NCBI RefSeq assembly: GCF_000253255.1
Contig: NC_015583.1
Coordinates: forward strand, 1-64,000
DNA: 64,000 bases
Origin: Novosphingobium sp. PP1Y
GTDB lineage: Bacteria > Pseudomonadota > Alphaproteobacteria > Sphingomonadales > Sphingomonadaceae
Direction of reading: 5' to 3'
Part shown: positions 60,651 through 64,000 of the stretch, piece by piece
Layout of the letters: each line of letters begins with the position of its first letter
Position numbering within the stretch: position 1 is the first letter of the stretch
Translations under genes and position numbers: made by a program
Notes under the pieces: model-generated
Database searches by the model: none
The model's input: only the letters and a program-made list of their open reading frames with translations
Told to the model about the DNA's origin: nothing

Positions 60651-62855
60651 ATGCCAGTTTCCGTTTTTACGCGATCCAGTATCGCGGCCCTGCTTTGCAG
60701 CGTTGCAGTTCCCGCGCTCGCCCAGACCGCCACTGAGGGCGCTTCGGGCAGCCAGGCGAGCAAAGCCCTCGACGAAATCATCGTAACCGCGGAACGCCGC
60801 GAGCAGAGCCTTCAGGACATTCCCATTTCGGCCACGGTCCTTACCGGGGACCAGCTCGCGCAGAAGGGCGTCACGAACCTCAACGATATCCAGCAGGTGG
60901 CGCCGTCGATCGCCATCAATACCTTCAATCGCTCCACCTTCATCAACATCCGCGGCGTGGGTATCGCCCAGTCCGCGCCGACGTCGAACCCCGGTGTCGC
61001 CTACTATATCGATGGCCAGCTCATCCCGCACGAGCAGTTCATCGGGTTCAGCTTCTACGACATCGGTTCGCTGGAAGTGCTGCGCGGCCCCCAGGGTACT
61101 CTGACGGGTCAGAACTCGACCGGCGGCGCCATCTACGTGCGCACGCCGGACCCGAGTTTCGACGATGTTTCGGGCTATGTCGATGCCACCGCCTCGAACT
61201 ACGACCGCTATCGCGTGGTCGGCGCGATCAACGTCGGCGGCGAAAGCGTCGCCCTGCGGATTGCGGCAGTTCACGAGGAACGCGACAGCTTCACCAAGAA
61301 CATTGCTGACAACGCCCAGAGCCAGCCCGGCAACCTCAACATGGACGCGGTGCGCGCGACATTGCGTCTGCAGGGGATGGACAGCAGGTTGAACGTGCAT
61401 GTGCGCGGTGAATACTTCGACGTGCGGTCCGACAACAATGCCGTGAAGAACCGCAACGACGCGATCACCAGCGACCCCTTCGTGATCGAGGAGGACGGCC
61501 GTTCCTACCAGAACCAGGCCGGTTATCGCATCGGCGGCGAGATCCGGTACGATGTCAGCGAAGCTATGCAGGCCCGCGCCCTCGTTTCCTGGCAGGACGG
61601 TTTCACTCACGACCAGACCGACGGCGATCGCACCGCCACGGCCCTACCGGTCCCCGCCAACTTGCCGACGAGCAGCGCCAACACCAGGCTCTATCCCGGC
61701 CGCGTCAGCAATGCCTCTACCGAATTCAAGACCCTGATCGGCGAGCTCAACCTCCTCTCCACCGGGAACGGCCCGTTCCAATGGGTGGTCGGAGCCTTTG
61801 CGCTCGACGAAACCGTCCCTGTCTCGCTATACCGGGACAATCGTCACACCACCGATTTCGTAGTGTCCAACAGCGATATCGTGACCACTGCCAAGAACAC
61901 GTCCTATTCGCTGTTCGGGCAGGCGAACTGGTTCGTGACACCCCAGATCGAACTGATTGCAGGTGGCCGCTACAGCTGGGACAAGCAGGTCTACACCCGC
62001 TTCGCCGTTCCGGGGCCGCCCATTCCACTGCCCTATGTCAGCGCAGCCTCTTCGCACCAGCTGACCGGCAAGCTGGGGGTCAATTACCACTTCGACGACA
62101 ACAACATGCTCTACCTCACGGCATCGAAGGGCTACAAGGCCGGCGGCGTCAATCTGACGCCCAACACGCCCGACTTCCTGCCCGAGCGCAACTTCGTGTA
62201 CGAGGCCGGCTTCAAGACCGAGCTGCTCGACCGGCACCTGCGCGTGAACGGCGACGTGTTCTATTCGGTCTACAAGGACATCCAGCTCTCCAGCCTGCTG
62301 AACGGTCTTCCGGTCACGCAGAACGCCCTTGGCGGCCACTCCAAGGGTGGTGAGATCGAAATCACCGGCCAGTTCGGCGGCCTCGCCTTCAATCTTGGCG
62401 CGGGATACCTAGACGCCAAGTTCAGCAACTCGGGCTGCATTACCGACACCAACGCACCCGGGACCGACGCAGGATGCCCCACTGGCCTGCGCTTCGTGCC
62501 CAAGGGCCGCGTCCTGCCATTCTCTCCCGATTGGACGATCAACGGTGGAATCCAGTACACCTTCCCGGTCGGCGGGATCGACGTGACGCCACGCGTCCAG
62601 TGGTCGCACGTGGGCGACCAGAACGCGACGCCATTCCCCAGCTTCAACACGCTGGTGCCTTCGCGCGACCTGTTCGACGCGCGCCTCACCTTCGATCTGG
62701 GATCGAAGTACAAGTTGGAAGCCTTCGTCAACAACCTGACGGACAAGACCTATATCGCTACCCAGATCCAGAACAGCTCTAGCGCCGATGGCGGCATCAT
62801 CTACGGCGCACCGCGCACCTACGGCGTGCGGATCAAGGTCGCATTCGGCGACTGA
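60651..62855 (+). CDS. TonB-dependent receptor
   Basis: 734 aa, shorter than the other receptors. GGGAGG lies 8-10 bases before the ATG. Signal peptide MPVSVFTRSSIAALLCSVAVPALAQ. The plug DEIIVTAERREQSLQDIPISATVLTGDQLAQKGVTNLNDIQQVAPSI belongs to the common sphingomonad subgroup with VTAERR-type TonB boxes; RGPQGTLTGQNSTGGAIYVRTPDP ends the plug. The barrel ends RTYGVRIKVAFGD. Different from the three hydrolase-operon receptors, so the ligand or its size may differ. Followed after 10 bases by a cytochrome gene. Confidence 0.92.
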   Translation: MPVSVFTRSSIAALLCSVAVPALAQTATEGASGSQASKALDEIIVTAERREQSLQDIPISATVLTGDQLAQKGVTNLNDIQQVAPSIAINTFNRSTFINIRGVGIAQSAPTSNPGVAYYIDGQLIPHEQFIGFSFYDIGSLEVLRGPQGTLTGQNSTGGAIYVRTPDPSFDDVSGYVDATASNYDRYRVVGAINVGGESVALRIAAVHEERDSFTKNIADNAQSQPGNLNMDAVRATLRLQGMDSRLNVHVRGEYFDVRSDNNAVKNRNDAITSDPFVIEEDGRSYQNQAGYRIGGEIRYDVSEAMQARALVSWQDGFTHDQTDGDRTATALPVPANLPTSSANTRLYPGRVSNASTEFKTLIGELNLLSTGNGPFQWVVGAFALDETVPVSLYRDNRHTTDFVVSNSDIVTTAKNTSYSLFGQANWFVTPQIELIAGGRYSWDKQVYTRFAVPGPPIPLPYVSAASSHQLTGKLGVNYHFDDNNMLYLTASKGYKAGGVNLTPNTPDFLPERNFVYEAGFKTELLDRHLRVNGDVFYSVYKDIQLSSLLNGLPVTQNALGGHSKGGEIEITGQFGGLAFNLGAGYLDAKFSNSGCITDTNAPGTDAGCPTGLRFVPKGRVLPFSPDWTINGGIQYTFPVGGIDVTPRVQWSHVGDQNATPFPSFNTLVPSRDLFDARLTFDLGSKYKLEAFVNNLTDKTYIATQIQNSSSADGGIIYGAPRTYGVRIKVAFGD

Positions 62856-62865
62856 GGCAAGACCT

Positions 62866-64000
62866 TTGGCTAGACACAGGTTCTCCGTCCAATCGGTCTT
62901 TCTGCTCCTGGCCACGGTGATCGGGGCGGCTGCGGTTTCGATCGCAGCCGCCCGGCCCCCTCTTCCGCGGTGGTGGTCGCCGGGCGAGGGCCGGGTATTT
63001 CCCGAACAACTTGACTACCAAAACGACGAGGGCACGCTCCGCCTTCTCCTTACCGGCGGGAAGCTGGACACGAAGGGGCATCCTTTCTTCGAACCGATCG
63101 GCCGCAATGGCCGCGCCTGCGTGACTTGCCATCAGCCTGCCGACGCGATGAGCCTGTCTGCACAATCCGCCCGTGAACGATGGGATGCGACCGGAGGCAA
63201 GGACCCCCTCTTCGCGGCTTACGACGGCTCCAATTGCCCATCGTTGCCCCAGGGAGCGCGCGCTTCGCATTCGCTACTGCTCGATCGCGGCCTTATCCGC
63301 ATCGAGCGCGCCTGGCCAGTGCGCGAATGGAATGGCAAAGCGGTCACGCCCGATTTCACCATCACCGTCGTGCGCGATCCCAATGGCTGCAACAGCGGCC
63401 CCGACCATGGTCCGGAACATGGCAACATCTCGGTCTACCGCCGCCCTCGCCCCGTCGCGAACATGAAATACCTGCTCGCAGCAGGCTTCCCATTCGATCC
63501 CAAGCAGGGGTACGCCCTGCCGATCGACCCGCGCACCGGCAAGATGATGTCGGGCAACATCATGGCCGACAACCGCACAGGCACCCTGCGCCTTCAGATG
63601 GAGGACGCAGGATCGACCCACTTGCAGATGTTGAAGCGTCTTGGCGAGGCCGATATCTCGCGGATCGAGGATTTCGAGAAGCGTATCTTCACCGCCCAGC
63701 AGGTTGGCAAAGACGCAGGTGCGCTCGATACGCTTGGCGCGAAGGGCGGTCCGGCGCACTTGCGCGATTCCGAGCCGGGAGCGCTTGGCAGCATCGGTGA
63801 ACCGGTGTGGAGCGAATTCGCGAAGTGGGAGGACATCTCCCCCGAAGACGCGAAGACGCTCACCCCCGCGCAACTCGCCTTTCGTCAGTCAGTGGCGCGC
63901 GGCGCCAAGGTTTTTCGCGACAAGACTTTCCTGATTTCCGACACCGCCGGCATCAATTCACGGATCGGGTTCGGCAACCCGGTCAGAAACTCCTGCGTCT
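62866..64000 (+). CDS. c-type cytochrome / di-haem oxidoreductase-like protein, partial
   Basis: The frame runs open from a TTG at 62866 (GAGG seven bases upstream) to the window end, at least 378 codons. N-terminal hydrophobic export segment VFLLLATVIGAAAVSIAAA. A haem c site CVTCH at residues 85-89 (GRNGRACVTCHQPADAMSLSA). A second haem motif may begin at the very end (RNSCV). Architecture resembles secreted di-haem cytochromes of the peroxidase/MauG-like superfamily. There is no ATG near the start, so gene finders may miss or shorten it. Coupled to the TBDR, it may perform an oxidation or receive electrons outside the inner membrane. Confidence 0.75.
   Translation, partial: MARHRFSVQSVFLLLATVIGAAAVSIAAARPPLPRWWSPGEGRVFPEQLDYQNDEGTLRLLLTGGKLDTKGHPFFEPIGRNGRACVTCHQPADAMSLSAQSARERWDATGGKDPLFAAYDGSNCPSLPQGARASHSLLLDRGLIRIERAWPVREWNGKAVTPDFTITVVRDPNGCNSGPDHGPEHGNISVYRRPRPVANMKYLLAAGFPFDPKQGYALPIDPRTGKMMSGNIMADNRTGTLRLQMEDAGSTHLQMLKRLGEADISRIEDFEKRIFTAQQVGKDAGALDTLGAKGGPAHLRDSEPGALGSIGEPVWSEFAKWEDISPEDAKTLTPAQLAFRQSVARGAKVFRDKTFLISDTAGINSRIGFGNPVRNSCV

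Noticed and set aside
1..64000. CRISPR arrays, tRNA or rRNA genes
   Set aside because: I saw no regularly spaced repeats with unique spacers, no cloverleaf-like TTCGA/TTCAA arm contexts and no rRNA-like sequence. A covariance-model search would be needed to exclude small RNAs.

Overview
The window looks like an accessory region of a sphingomonad (Alphaproteobacteria; Novosphingobium/Sphingobium/Sphingopyxis type). The reasons are high GC, five full-length TonB-dependent receptors (TBDRs) plus two receptor fragments, each next to secreted hydrolases or catabolic enzymes, ACS-type MFS transporters, and a dense set of insertion sequences. I see no rRNA, tRNA, replication or core housekeeping genes. 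The genus and product names come from reading motifs, not from database searches.

Layout. 0-1.2 kb: IS630-type element. 1.8-2.9 kb: PrpF-family isomerase. 3.0-9.2 kb: leftward operon TBDR > alpha/beta hydrolase > CocE-type hydrolase. 9.6-10.8 kb: metallo-beta-lactamase-fold (MBL) gene cut by an IS6-family element, which abuts an IS3 remnant. 11-23.4 kb: catabolic block (MBL hydrolase, MFS, 3-hydroxyisobutyrate-dehydrogenase-like enzyme, TBDR, LysR, IlvD/Edd dehydratase, SDR, LysR, ModA-like binding protein). 23.6-24.7 kb: IS5-type element with a small membrane-protein passenger, inserted beside a TBDR 3' remnant. 24.8-38.8 kb: leftward hydrolase island (M28-like peptidase; alpha/beta hydrolase > MBL > broken hydrolase > TBDR > CocE > esterase > alpha/beta hydrolase > TBDR). 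39.2-47.1 kb: TBDR 5' fragment, LysR, MFS, two aldo/keto reductases, a broken SDR and a convergent glycyl radical enzyme. 47.3-55.6 kb: mobile-element graveyard (IS256 remnant, an IS6 element hit by two further elements, tyrosine-recombinase remnants, IS3, a truncated zeta/ParD-like toxin-antitoxin, transposase fragments, one intact GlcG-like gene). 55.8-64 kb: LacI regulator, cytochrome P450, two MFS genes, TBDR and a c-type cytochrome running off the end.

How it may work. The TBDRs would import a bulky or scarce substrate. The exported CocE-type hydrolases, esterases, MBL enzymes and peptidase would cleave ester or amide bonds. MFS carriers would bring the products inward, and the IlvD dehydratase, PrpF isomerase, reductases and P450 would process acids or alcohols. 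The substrate cannot be named from sequence alone.

Main observations: (1) five LacI-type 14-bp operators, consensus near TGYAAGCGCTTRCA, lie upstream of genes at 9, 36, 37, 58 and 60.6 kb and tie the hydrolase island to the LacI/P450 locus; (2) five enzymes of three or four different folds in one operon carry Arg/Pro/Ala-rich low-complexity insertions; (3) a glycyl radical enzyme with atypical active-site surroundings sits among aldo/keto reductases with no activase in the window; (4) a nested IS stack can be reconstructed almost base for base.
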